Shown here in pieces: positions 8,869-17,208 of a stretch of DNA of 64,000 bases (positions are counted from its first letter, which is position 1; the number at the start of each line of letters is the position of its first letter). This stretch comes from Paenibacillus ihumii. Lineage in GTDB: Bacteria > Bacillota > Bacilli > Paenibacillales > Paenibacillaceae. A model generated the notes under the pieces. The model was not told the DNA's origin and made no database searches. It was given only the letters and a program-made list of their open reading frames with translations. The stretch is from assembly GCF_001403875.1 (NCBI RefSeq), contig NZ_LN884297.1:310001-374000 (forward strand). The letters are read 5' to 3'. The translations under genes and the position numbers were made by a program.

Positions 8869-10671
8869 TTGAAGTGGAACAGCATACGCGCCAAACTGAT
8901 CCTTTTTCTACTTCTGGCTACCGTCATTCCGATCGTGGCGACGATGTTCGTTACGTACTCCTATACGGCCCATTCGCTCAGAACGAGGGTCGCCGAAGAA
9001 GACACTAGGCTGCTGTACCAGGGGGGAAGGCATATCGTCAATCTGGTGGAGGATTTAAACCGCAGCTCCTCCAACGTCTTCTCTATCTCCAACCAGTTAA
9101 AGGCCGGATATGAGGACGTGCAAAGCAACTCCCGCGTCTTCGCCGTATTATCCAATATAGCGACTTCTGTACCGGATATTTTCCAGGTGTATCTGTACGA
9201 GAACGGCAACCGCAAGGCGACCCTGGTAACGCTCAACACACCGCAGCGGAACTACGACACCGACGTTTACGCTGATGTGCTGACCGAGGACCGTCCTGCC
9301 GTATGGGTGCAAAAAAGCCATATGAGCCATACCTACGGGCTCAAGGCCTTGCAGCCGCGCTACCCTTCGCGGCCGGTATTTACGCTCCACCGGAGAATCG
9401 AGAACGTCCCCTCGAGCGAGGTCATCGGCTATTTATCGATCGATGTGAGCCTGACGGCATTGACTGATATCGTCGACCAGTTGTATAACAAGGAGCGGGA
9501 GAAAATCTTTATCATTGAAGAAAATGGTGATTTAATCTATGCCGATGAGCAAAGCATGCTTGGCGAGCCGCTGCAGGAGAGCTGGTACTCGGAGATGATC
9601 TCCGCCTCGGGACGAACGAGCGGGAGCTTCGAGCGGGACGGCAGCTTGTTCATCTACAATCGGATTGCCGGGAAAGGCATTGACTGGACAATCGTCAAGC
9701 AGATCCCCGTGTCGTATCTAGTCCGGGAGGCGAACCATGCCGCTGGAATCAACCTGCTGCTGCTCGCCGTTTCCTTAATGGTCATCGCCGCGGCAACCAT
9801 CATCATATCGGTGCGGATCACCGCCCCGATCAAGCAGCTTGGCAAATATATGAACCAAATTCAATCCGGTAATTTGAATGTCGACATCCAGCCGGCCAGC
9901 AATGATGAGATCGGCGCCGTCATGCTCCGTTTCCGCAGTATGATGGACACGATCAACAACCTGATCTTGCGCGAATACAAGCTGGAGCTGGCCAACAAAA
10001 CGAATCAGTTGCGGGCGATGCAGGCGCAGGTCAATCCCCATTTTCTGAACAATACGCTGCAAATTATCGGCACGCTGGCCCTGGAGCTGAAGATGCCCCG
10101 CATCTATGCGCTGCTGTCGGCTCTGGCGAAAATGATGCACTACAGCATGCATTTTGAGGATAAAAACGTCACCTTGCGGGACGAGCTCGAGCATGTCAAA
10201 GCCTACATCGAGCTGCAGAAGGAGCGCTTTGAGAACCGCTTCCAGTTCCATTATGATGTAGATGATTCGCTGCTTGACCTTCCTATGCCCAAAATGATTC
10301 TGCAGCCGATCGTCGAAAACTACTTCAAGCACGGATTAAACCGCACAGCATCGGACGGGGAACTGTCGCTGTCCGCGAGAAGACTGCGCGAGGGCCAGGT
10401 CGAGATCGTCGTGCAGAACAATGGAGCACAGATTCCCGATGACAGACTGGAGCAACTGCAGCAGGAACTGAGCAATTTATCCGCCGACAGGATCCATCAT
10501 CCGGTGGATAACGGCGATGAGGCTAGCCGCCCCTCGATCGGCTTGGCTAACGTTCTGGCGAGACTGCAGCTTGTCCATCGAGACGACGCGGCCCTGACGA
10601 TCAGCAACCTGGATCCGGTCGGCGTGCAAATCACCCTGATCATTCCTGATCAAGACAGAAGCGAAGTGTGA
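8869..10671 (+). CDS. YesM-type sensor histidine kinase
   Basis: A 600-residue membrane sensor kinase. Helix 1 spans about residues 8-30, a large extracytoplasmic sensor 33-290, helix 2 about 293-316, then a HAMP linker. The His_kinase box QAQVNPHFLNNTLQ carries the predicted phosphorylated His391. The ATPase N-box is around IVENYFKHGL (Asn484) and a GLANVLARL-type G box lies near the end. This architecture is that of the YesM/LytS class, which senses carbohydrates and signals to AraC-type regulators. The start is TTG, 8 bases after GGGGG. It is divergent from the sugar ABC operon and upstream of its partner regulator. Its final codons (DQDRSEV) are the source of part of the 42-bp repeat that follows. 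Confidence 0.94.
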   Translation: MKWNSIRAKLILFLLLATVIPIVATMFVTYSYTAHSLRTRVAEEDTRLLYQGGRHIVNLVEDLNRSSSNVFSISNQLKAGYEDVQSNSRVFAVLSNIATSVPDIFQVYLYENGNRKATLVTLNTPQRNYDTDVYADVLTEDRPAVWVQKSHMSHTYGLKALQPRYPSRPVFTLHRRIENVPSSEVIGYLSIDVSLTALTDIVDQLYNKEREKIFIIEENGDLIYADEQSMLGEPLQESWYSEMISASGRTSGSFERDGSLFIYNRIAGKGIDWTIVKQIPVSYLVREANHAAGINLLLLAVSLMVIAAATIIISVRITAPIKQLGKYMNQIQSGNLNVDIQPASNDEIGAVMLRFRSMMDTINNLILREYKLELANKTNQLRAMQAQVNPHFLNNTLQIIGTLALELKMPRIYALLSALAKMMHYSMHFEDKNVTLRDELEHVKAYIELQKERFENRFQFHYDVDDSLLDLPMPKMILQPIVENYFKHGLNRTASDGELSLSARRLREGQVEIVVQNNGAQIPDDRLEQLQQELSNLSADRIHHPVDNGDEASRPSIGLANVLARLQLVHRDDAALTISNLDPVGVQITLIIPDQDRSEV

Positions 10672-11032
10672 GTGTAGATTAGGGCACTTATTGAGATAGA
10701 AGAGAGTGTGAATACAGATGAGGGCACTTATTGTAAACAGAAGCGGAGTGTGAGTACAGATGAAGGCACTTATTGTAAACAGAAACGGAGTGTGAGGGCA
10801 GATTAGAGCGCTTATTTTAGACAGAAGCGGAGTGTGAGTACAGATGAAGGCACTTATTGTAAACAGAAGCGGAGTGTGAGTACAGATGAGGGCACTTATT
10901 GTAAACAGAAGCGGAGTGTGAGTACAGATGAGGGCACTTATTGTAAACAGAAGCGGAGTGTGAGTACAGATGAGGGCACTTATTGTAAACAGAAGCGGAG
11001 TGTGAGTACAGATGAAGGCACTTATTGTAGAC
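10654..11032 (+). repeat. 42-bp tandem array amplified from the kinase stop/regulator start junction
   Basis: Nine successive copies of one unit. The first spacing is 40 bases and all later ones are exactly 42, judged from the GCACTTATT-type core at 10684, 10724, 10766, 10808, 10850, 10892, 10934, 10976 and 11018. Each unit joins a copy of the kinase 3' end (ACAGAAGCGGAGTGTGA) to a six-base spacer and a copy of the regulator start (ATGARGGCACTTATTGTA). The last copy is the true regulator start. Most units therefore hold GGAG, then ATG about 11 bases on, and a mini-ORF of 11 residues (MRALIVNRSGV) ending in TGA, six bases before the next ATG, all in the regulator frame. ATG is lost (ATT) in copies 1 and 4. 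What is seen is certain; any effect on expression is inference. Confidence 0.95.
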
Positions 11033-12643
11033 GATGAAGCCAGGGTCCGTAAGGCTGTCCGCCTTCTCGTAGATTGGGATGCCCACGGCATTGATGAAAT
11101 TTTGGAGGCGGGAAGCGGCAACGAGGCCATGGGACTTATCCGCCAGTCCAAACCCGGACTCGTGATCATGGATATGATGATGGCCTCGGGACACGGCATG
11201 GAGCTGATGGAATGGATCAGCGAATTTGCCGGCGGCATTAAATTCATCGTGGTCAGCGGACATAATGATTTCGATTTCGTGCGCAGCACCGTCCGCCATG
11301 GGGGAATCGACTATATCCTTAAGCCGATTGACGCGGAAGCCATCAATGCGGCGGTTCATAAGGCGGTGACGGAATGGCGCAATGAGGAACGGGAGCGGGC
11401 CGACATGCAGCGGCAGAGCATGCAGCTCAATGAGTTCAAGCCGGTTTACGGAGAGAAGCTGTTCTCCTCCCTCATCGAGGATCAGAGCGCTGCGGAAGCC
11501 TCCATTCGCCGTCTGCGGCATGAAGGGGCTATCCCGGCAGAGGCCGATACCGTACAGCTCTCGCTGCTGCAGCTGGATGCCAGTGACGAGCAGCTCCTCA
11601 AGCGGTTCGGCAATGATAGCGAATTGATGCATTTTGCCATCATCAATATCTGCAATGAGTTCCTTGCCAAGGATCGCATCGGCATCGCCTTCAAATATTG
11701 GGGCGCTCCCTGGGAAATTATCCTTCTGACCTGGGAGAGCTCCTGTGACATTCGGAAGCTGGCCGCCCGCATCAATGAGGGGCTGCTTCATACTCTGCAG
11801 CGCAGAATGCATTTCGGGCTCGGCTCAGCGGGGCGGCTTCCGCACAGCCTTCCCGGCCAATATGCCGAAGCCAAATCGGCGCTGGCCAGGCGCAACCTTC
11901 TGCGAAGCGGCGGCTATGTGCATTCGCTGGACGCGGGAAGCGAGGAAGCCGTGGAAAGGCTTGGCCAGCTAGCCTTCAGCTCGGTCCGAGAGGAATGGAA
12001 GATGGCTGTTCTGAGCGGCAACGACGGGCAGATTTCCGCTGCCGCGGAGAAATGGGTCGGCGAGCTTGGCCGGGTCGGAATCGTGACACCGGAGCAGCTG
12101 CAGCACTGGACATCCGCCGCCATGCAGTTCCGTGCCCAGCTTCTACGCGAGACACTGGGCGCCGCCGCCGGGGAAGCCGAGACTGCCCTGGAGCCAAGCG
12201 ACCGGCAGAATCCGCCTCCCTTTCCGGGCAGTTATGCCTTTACACTGTTCGCATGGCGCGACTGGTCTTATCGCTTCATGACCGAGCTGGCCCGGGTCAT
12301 CATCGAGCGGCAAGCCAAAGACAAGCGGACGATCGACGATATCGTCAGATACGTCGAGCAGCGCTATATGGACGACTTGTCCCTGCTTGACATCGCCAGC
12401 GCTTTTTTCGTCAGCCGGGAGTATGTTTCACGCAAGTTCAAGCAGGAATTCGGCATTAATTTCTCCGATTATCTTGCCACTTACCGGATCGACAAGGCGA
12501 AGCGGCTGATGCAGAATCCCCACCTGAAAATTGCGCAGATCGCCGAGATGGTCGGCTTTCGCGACGTCAAATATTTCAGCAAAGTGTTCAAGAAGCAGGA
12601 AGGCTTGTCTCCAAAGGCTTACCGGAGCAAGCTTGAAGTCTAA
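11012..12643 (+). CDS. YesN-type response regulator, REC plus AraC DNA-binding domain
   Basis: A 543-residue two-component regulator. The receiver domain (about 1-120) has the acidic pair in LIVDDEA, phosphoacceptor Asp54 in VIMDMMM, Ser82 and Lys104 in YILKPID. A long middle region follows, and the C-terminal 100 residues form two AraC/XylS helix-turn-helix units (DDLSLLDIASAFFVSREYVS and IAQIAEMVGFRDVKYFSKVF). It very probably activates the divergent sugar ABC operon in response to the upstream kinase. The start is fixed by MKALIVDD. Its own GGAG ribosome site belongs to the last unit of the tandem array, so the gene's translation start sits inside the repeat. Confidence 0.94.
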   Translation: MKALIVDDEARVRKAVRLLVDWDAHGIDEILEAGSGNEAMGLIRQSKPGLVIMDMMMASGHGMELMEWISEFAGGIKFIVVSGHNDFDFVRSTVRHGGIDYILKPIDAEAINAAVHKAVTEWRNEERERADMQRQSMQLNEFKPVYGEKLFSSLIEDQSAAEASIRRLRHEGAIPAEADTVQLSLLQLDASDEQLLKRFGNDSELMHFAIINICNEFLAKDRIGIAFKYWGAPWEIILLTWESSCDIRKLAARINEGLLHTLQRRMHFGLGSAGRLPHSLPGQYAEAKSALARRNLLRSGGYVHSLDAGSEEAVERLGQLAFSSVREEWKMAVLSGNDGQISAAAEKWVGELGRVGIVTPEQLQHWTSAAMQFRAQLLRETLGAAAGEAETALEPSDRQNPPPFPGSYAFTLFAWRDWSYRFMTELARVIIERQAKDKRTIDDIVRYVEQRYMDDLSLLDIASAFFVSREYVSRKFKQEFGINFSDYLATYRIDKAKRLMQNPHLKIAQIAEMVGFRDVKYFSKVFKKQEGLSPKAYRSKLEV

Positions 12644-12805
12644 GGTGAGCCAGGTACGTTCCATAATGGATCAAGACCCCTGCAGAAAACCGCCTTTTCT
12701 CGAATTCACTTATATTTTCTTTTCTATATTAATATGAAAAAAAGCAGTGAAACACCAGGAGAAAATATGATAAAGCGAACCTAAGAATAGGTTGGAGCAA
12801 GAAAG

Positions 12806-13136
12806 GATAATGCTTCCGAAGAAAAGGAGAGCTTTCTAACTAGTAAAGAGAAATTTTTAGAAGAAACGAGAAGCTTTCTGACTAGAACCGAGAAACTTTC
12901 CAGTAGAAGCAAGAAGCTTCTGACTAGAACCGAGAAGCTTTCTAGAAGAAGCAAGAAGCTTCTGACTAGAACCGAGAAGCTTTCTAGAAGAAGCAGAAAC
13001 TTTCTAATACAATTTCTAGAACAAGCGAGAAGCTTTCTAACTAGAGACGAGAAATTTGAGTAGCAGCGAGAGGCTTTCCAGAAGAAACAAGAAGCTTTCT
13101 AATACAAGGGAAAAGCTTTCTAATAGAAAGCTTTTT
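12806..13136. repeat. Degenerate AAGCTTTCT repeat field with terminal hairpin
   Basis: About 330 bases made of imperfect copies of a roughly 20-base motif of the form GAGAAGCTTTCTRACTAGAA, often in alternating pairs of about 41 bases. AAGCTT cores recur throughout. It ends in a perfect hairpin: AAAAGCTTTCT (13111-13121), a 3-base loop, and the complement (13125-13135) running into T residues, which could terminate transcription from the regulator gene. No open frame of note. Confidence 0.8.
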
Positions 13137-13238
13137 CGGGCGTATGAGTCTGGTCGCCTTGTGAGCGAATCTTCACCTTATAGCCTTTAGCATCCAAAAA
13201 AGTCTGTGAGCAATAGTGATCACAGGAACTACTTAAAT

Positions 13239-13370
13239 AGATGGATTTATAGTAGTTATTTTCGGCGATAAACAAGAGGAAGTAGATTTAAATGGATTTC
13301 ATGTCGCTAGTAGAAAGGAATCTCCCAATTATCGCCTGGATTCTTGATTTTAGGTGCATAAAATCCATCT
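13239..13370. repeat. Nested inverted repeat, MITE-like or structured RNA
   Basis: Outer arms AGATGGATTT (13239-13248) and its complement (13361-13370) enclose inner arms GGCGATAA (13264-13271) and TTATCGCC (13329-13336). The right arm runs into eight Ts. TTAAAT occurs immediately left of the left arm (13233-13238) and again just right of the T-run (13376-13381), which could be a target duplication. It could be a small non-autonomous transposon remnant or a transcribed structured element with its own terminator. Function not known. Confidence 0.5.
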
Positions 13371-13423
13371 TTTTTTTAAATCATTCGTTTAGAGCACAAT
13401 TTAGATACATGAATTCCAGTTAG

Positions 13424-13832
13424 TGCACGCACCTTAGTATATGCCATCTTAGTGCCATGCACCTTAGTGCACGCATCTTAATGCCATCTTAGTGTCACGC
13501 ACCTTAATCCATACATCTTAGTGCCACGCACCTTAGTGCACGCATCTTAATGCCATCTTAGTGCCACGCACCTTAGTGCACGCATCTTAGTTCACACACC
13601 TCATTGTACAATTTCTTAGATGCACTTATCTTAGGGTATGCAACTTAATGTCACACGCACCTTAGTCCATGCACCTTTGTGCCACGCCCTATGTGCAAGC
13701 ACCTTAGTCCATACACCTTAGTCTCACGTACCTATGTGCAAGCACCTTAGTCCATACACCTTAGTGTCATGCACCTTAGGACACGCACCCATTGTCCATG
13801 CATCTTAGTCCACGCACCTACGCACCTTACTG
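13424..13832. repeat. Degenerate CACCTTAGTGCACG-type tandem repeats
   Basis: Around 400 bases built from more than 20 imperfect units of about 13-16 bases with the core CACCTTAGT, CATCTTAGT or CATCTTAAT, alternating with GCCACG or GTGCACG. The copies are too short and too variable for a CRISPR array, and there are no conserved spacers. No coding sequence seen. The rest of 12644-14042 shows no gene. Confidence 0.8.
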
Positions 13833-13964
13833 TAGATATAGATATGGAGTGCCTTTACCAATAACGCTGCAGTAAGAACGACCGCCGTCATGCGGCGAAC
13901 CCCGCGCGTTTTGGAGGTGCGTGAAAGTCAAAATGGTTATGGGCTTAACTGTACGCATATACAA

Positions 13965-14013
13965 ACAGGGCTGCTTCCAAGGTCATGCAACCATGACTTA
14001 GGAACAGCCCTGT
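13965..14013 (-). terminator. Strong terminator of amino-acid ABC operon
   Basis: Arms ACAGGGCTG and CAGCCCTGT form the base of the stem, and an inner helix is made by GTCATG and CATGAC. On the minus strand it is followed by TTTGTATA. It lies about 30 bases after the stop of the ATPase gene. Confidence 0.8.
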
Positions 14014-14042
14014 AAATAATTGTTTGCGAGACGCAAAACCGA

Positions 14043-14789
14043 TTAAGCCAATACCCGGGTCAGGAACGAGCGCGTCCGCTCATGCCGCGGATTTCCGAAG
14101 ATTTGATCCGGCGTACCGGACTCGATAATTTCGCCGTCCGCCATGAACAAGACGCGGTCAGCTACCTCCCGCGCAAAGCCCATTTCATGCGTCACCACGA
14201 TCATCGTGATCCGCTCCCCGGCCAAGCGCTTCATCACCTGCAGCACCTCTCCCGTCAGCTCAGGGTCAAGGGCCGAGGTCGGCTCGTCGAACAGCAGGAT
14301 TTCCGGGTTCATCATCAAGGCCCGGGCAATCGCTACCCGCTGCTTCTGGCCTCCGGACAGGCTGGATGGGTAGACGTCCGCCTTATCGGCCAGACCGACC
14401 TTGTCCAGCAGCTCGAGGCTCATCCGGGACACCTCGGCTGCGGACAGGCCCTTAACCAGCTTCGGCGACAGCTCCAGGTTCCCCTTGACCGTCAAGTGCG
14501 GAAACAGATTAAAATGCTGGAACACCATGCCCATTCGGGAGGTAATCGCTTTGATTTGCTGGGCATTGGAATAGGCGCCGTCGCGAACGAGATATTCATC
14601 GCCGATCCGAATACTGCCGCCGTTCGCCTCCTCCAGATGAACGAGGCTGCGCAGCATCGTCGATTTTCCCGACCCGGAAGGGCCAATGACGGCTACGACT
14701 TCACTCGGGTTCACGCTGAAGGAGATGTTCTTTAGCACCTCAAGCTGGCCGAACACTTTTTTCAAATCGTTAACTTCAATGATTGCCAT
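14043..14789 (-). CDS. Polar amino-acid ABC transporter ATP-binding protein
   Basis: A 248-residue ABC ATPase of the GlnQ/HisP class. The Walker A motif is GPSGSGKST, the signature LSGGQKQR and Walker [15 protein letters not shown], followed by the switch histidine in VVTHEMGF. The ATG at 14789 follows the permease gene by 15 bases. It energises uptake through the adjacent permease and binding protein and is last in a three-gene operon ended by the hairpin at 13965-14013. The substrate is a polar amino acid or cystine; it cannot be fixed from this subunit. Confidence 0.95.
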   Translation of the reverse strand: MAIIEVNDLKKVFGQLEVLKNISFSVNPSEVVAVIGPSGSGKSTMLRSLVHLEEANGGSIRIGDEYLVRDGAYSNAQQIKAITSRMGMVFQHFNLFPHLTVKGNLELSPKLVKGLSAAEVSRMSLELLDKVGLADKADVYPSSLSGGQKQRVAIARALMMNPEILLFDEPTSALDPELTGEVLQVMKRLAGERITMIVVTHEMGFAREVADRVLFMADGEIIESGTPDQIFGNPRHERTRSFLTRVLA

Positions 14790-14804
14790 AGCTAGACAGT
14801 CCTT

Positions 14805-15464
14805 TTATTCGAATTTGAACTTACGTTCAAGCGTTTTGAACAGCAGGGTAAGACCTAGAATCATGAGCAGGTAAACAACCCCGGCAACGACGAACGGAAC
14901 GATGGTAAAATCGCGATTGACCGCCGTATAGGCGAAATGGAGCAATTCGGGAACGGATACCGCATAGAGCAGGGCCGTATCCTTGACGAGCGTAATCGAT
15001 TCATTGGATACCGCAGGCAGGGCCACGCGGAACATTTGCGGCATAATAATCCGCGTTAATGTCTGCCAGCGGCTTAGTCCCAGCACCTTGGCTGCTTCAT
15101 ACTGGCCTTTGTCGACGGCGAGCAGGCCGCCGCGGAAAATCTCCGCAAAATAAGCGGCGTAGTTCAGTATAAAAGCCAGACTGGCCGCCGCAAAGCGATC
15201 CAGCACCAGATATTCCCCAATGAACGGGAGCATCGGCAGGCCGAAGCAGAAGAACAGCAGCTGCAGCAGCAGCGGTGTTCCCCGCATCACGTATACATAG
15301 CCGTTAGCAAGCCAGCTGAGCGGCTTTATTCGGCTGTTTACCATTAACGTGACGAGGAAGCCCAGCGGAATCGACAGCAGAATCACCAGCACAAACAATA
15401 GGATCGTCGTTTTGGCGCCCTGCAGCATCGGTATCGTTATGTCCCATAGGTAGCTTATACTCAT
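14805..15464 (-). CDS. Polar amino-acid ABC transporter permease
   Basis: A 219-residue membrane permease of the His/Glu/Gln/Arg type with about five helices. The family motif FAEIFRGGLLAVDKGQYEAAKVLGLS lies in the middle. YVMRGTPLLLQL near residues 57-68 is also characteristic. It probably acts as a homodimer, since only one permease gene is present. It is separated from the upstream binding-protein gene by a hairpin that may lower its expression relative to the receptor. Confidence 0.95.
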   Translation of the reverse strand: MSISYLWDITIPMLQGAKTTILLFVLVILLSIPLGFLVTLMVNSRIKPLSWLANGYVYVMRGTPLLLQLLFFCFGLPMLPFIGEYLVLDRFAAASLAFILNYAAYFAEIFRGGLLAVDKGQYEAAKVLGLSRWQTLTRIIMPQMFRVALPAVSNESITLVKDTALLYAVSVPELLHFAYTAVNRDFTIVPFVVAGVVYLLMILGLTLLFKTLERKFKFE

Positions 15465-15488
15465 ATCATTCGTCTCCCCAAAAACAAA

Positions 15489-15512
15489 AACCGGATAATA
15501 AGCGATCCGGTT
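15489..15512 (-). terminator. Intra-operon attenuating hairpin
   Basis: AACCGGAT and ATCCGGTT form an 8-bp stem with an 8-base loop, and on the minus strand it is followed by a T-rich run. It lies between the binding-protein and permease genes, where partial termination would give excess binding protein. Confidence 0.65.
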
Positions 15513-15544
15513 ATCGTATAATGACTTTTACCCATCCGAATTGT

Positions 15545-16336
15545 CTATTTCAAAACCTTGTCTTCGCCAAACCATTTCGTCGAAATTTCACCGGCTTTAC
15601 CGTTGGCAATCAGCTTATCAATCGCTTGCTGCAGCTTCTCCAGCAATGCCTCGTTGCCTTTCTTGACGCCGATGCCATACTGCTCGGGAGCAAGAGACTC
15701 CTCAACCAGCTTAAAGGTTCCCTCATCCTTGGACATATAATATCTGGCCACGACTTCGTCGATAATTACCGCGTCAAGGCGCTTCGTCTTCAAATCCGTA
15801 AGAGCAAGCACGTTATCCGCGAACTCGGTAACGCTCTTCACTTCGGAGTGGATCGGATTGGCATTCAACGCATCCGCCGCCGAAGACAATGATTGCAGAC
15901 CTACATTTTTTCCAGCCAAATCCTTGATGGAATAAATATCGGAATCGGCCAGCGTAATAATGATCTGGCTGTTCTCCAAATAAGGCTTTGTGAACAGAAC
16001 CTTGCCTTTGCGCTCCTCGGTGATCGTGTATCCATTCCAGATCAGATCGATCCGTCCACTGTTCAGCTCGGATTCCTTCGCTTTCCAGTCGATTGGCTGG
16101 AAGGTCACTTCCACGCCCATTTCCTCGCCGACCGCCTTCGCGAAATCAATATCGAAGCCAACCAGCTCATTGTTCTCATCCCGGAATCCCATCGGAGCGA
16201 ATTTATCGTCAACTCCAATAACCAGCTTGCTGTCACCCTTGGCTCCGCCGCTGCTGCTGGTACCGGAACATCCTGCTAACGCAACCATCAATATCGATAT
16301 AATTACCCCTAGTACAACCAGTCTATTTCTCTTCAT
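15545..16336 (-). CDS. Amino-acid ABC transporter substrate-binding lipoprotein
   Basis: A 263-residue family 3 solute-binding protein. The signal ends in the lipobox LAGCSG, followed by a Ser/Gly linker. The bilobed domain begins LVIGVDDKFAPMGF and contains NNELVGFDIDFAKAVGEEMGVEVTF and IDLIWNGYTITEERK, both characteristic of receptors for glutamine, cystine or related amino acids. GGGGAGGG lies 6 bases before the ATG. It is first in its operon. The overall form resembles the TcyA/ArtP-type receptors of Bacillus, but the ligand is not decided here. Confidence 0.94.
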   Translation of the reverse strand: MKRNRLVVLGVIISILMVALAGCSGTSSSGGAKGDSKLVIGVDDKFAPMGFRDENNELVGFDIDFAKAVGEEMGVEVTFQPIDWKAKESELNSGRIDLIWNGYTITEERKGKVLFTKPYLENSQIIITLADSDIYSIKDLAGKNVGLQSLSSAADALNANPIHSEVKSVTEFADNVLALTDLKTKRLDAVIIDEVVARYYMSKDEGTFKLVEESLAPEQYGIGVKKGNEALLEKLQQAIDKLIANGKAGEISTKWFGEDKVLK

Positions 16337-16471
16337 ATTGACCCTCCCCGTCTAGTCCGTACAACCTAAATGCTTTAGTTCGTTAATACGTTATCAAGGT
16401 TATATCATAGCATATCACCATGAAAGAGTCGAGAGAAATGATAGATTGTAATAAACTTCCTTATACTAGAA

Positions 16472-16491
16472 AAAACGCCCTGCGGCGTTTT
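16472..16491 (-). terminator. Terminator of the mug gene
   Basis: AAAACGCC and GGCGTTTT form a perfect 8-bp stem with a 4-base loop. T-runs on both sides make it work in either direction. It lies about 20 bases after the glycosylase stop. Confidence 0.85.
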
Positions 16492-16512
16492 CTCAGAGTG
16501 TCGATTCGGAAC

Positions 16513-17076
16513 TTAACGGCGATTCCCTTCATCAGGCGCCAGCATGCCGGTTATGAATGCGTTAAGCTCCTTGTAAATGTCCACGATCTCGGACATCGGC
16601 ATCCGTACCAGCCCGCTGGAGGAGGGGGCTACGAATTCATGGATCCCCTCCACGACGGGATTCTCCTGAAATCCCCATCCTACTTGCGATCTGCGGCTAT
16701 ATTCTGTATACACGCCCTTGCCGACGAAGCACGCCACCCTTGGACGATATTTTTCGAGCTTGGCTCTCAATATTTGCCGGCCCTCAGCATACTCTTCTCG
16801 GGTTATGTCCTCTGCCCCTTTCGTCGGGCGGGCCACGATATTCGTAAAGCCGTAGCCGAGCTTCAGCAGTTCTCCGTCTTCCGAAGCCTGATAAAGCCTT
16901 GGCGTAAGGCCTGAGCTCTCTAATATCCGCCAAAAATTGTTCCGGGGATTAGCGTAATGATGACCGACCTGCCCGGAACGAAGACTGGGATTAAAGCCGA
17001 TGAACACGACGTCCAGCCCGTAGTCCAAATGGTCCGCAATCTCCCTCAGTTCTCTGGATTCATTTGCCTTGCTCAT
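16513..17076 (-). CDS. mug: Mismatch-specific (G:T/U) DNA glycosylase, Mug family
   Basis: A 187-residue DNA repair enzyme that removes uracil or thymine from G:U and G:T mismatches. The active-site region reads GFNPSLRSGQVGHHYANPRNNFW, close to the Mug motif. The conserved GYGFTNIVARPT and VACFVGKGVY segments follow, and VAPSSSGLVRMP near the C-terminus matches the family's NPSGLNR-type DNA-intercalation loop. The frame is open to 17118, but the ATG at 17076 is chosen because AAGGAGGCGGAGG stands just upstream while the longer start has no ribosome site. It is monocistronic, with its own terminator. Confidence 0.92.
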   Translation of the reverse strand: MSKANESRELREIADHLDYGLDVVFIGFNPSLRSGQVGHHYANPRNNFWRILESSGLTPRLYQASEDGELLKLGYGFTNIVARPTKGAEDITREEYAEGRQILRAKLEKYRPRVACFVGKGVYTEYSRRSQVGWGFQENPVVEGIHEFVAPSSSGLVRMPMSEIVDIYKELNAFITGMLAPDEGNRR

Positions 17077-17208
17077 GGTTACCTCCGCCTCCTTCAGATT
17101 GATGGACAATTTTTTCATAGCTGTATGACTATCGGTTATTAGTAAGTAATCTGCCCCACTTGTCTATTCAACCCGCCTGGTATCTTCCCCAGCCTCATTG
17201 ATATCATA

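Noticed and set aside
10834..11037. Apparent protein with perfect 14-residue repeats (STDEGTYCKQKRSV)
   Set aside because: It is the 42-bp junction array read in another frame. The frame stays open only because the unit is a multiple of three; it lacks its own ribosome site and ends inside the regulator start.
10477..11812. Long minus-strand frames of 270 and 331 codons with NKCPHLYSHSASVY-like repeats
   Set aside because: They lie antisense to the kinase end, the array and the regulator, which are well supported on the plus strand, and have no ribosome site or recognisable domain.
12806..13832. CRISPR array
   Set aside because: Units are short, degenerate and contiguous with no unique spacers of constant length, and no cas genes are present.
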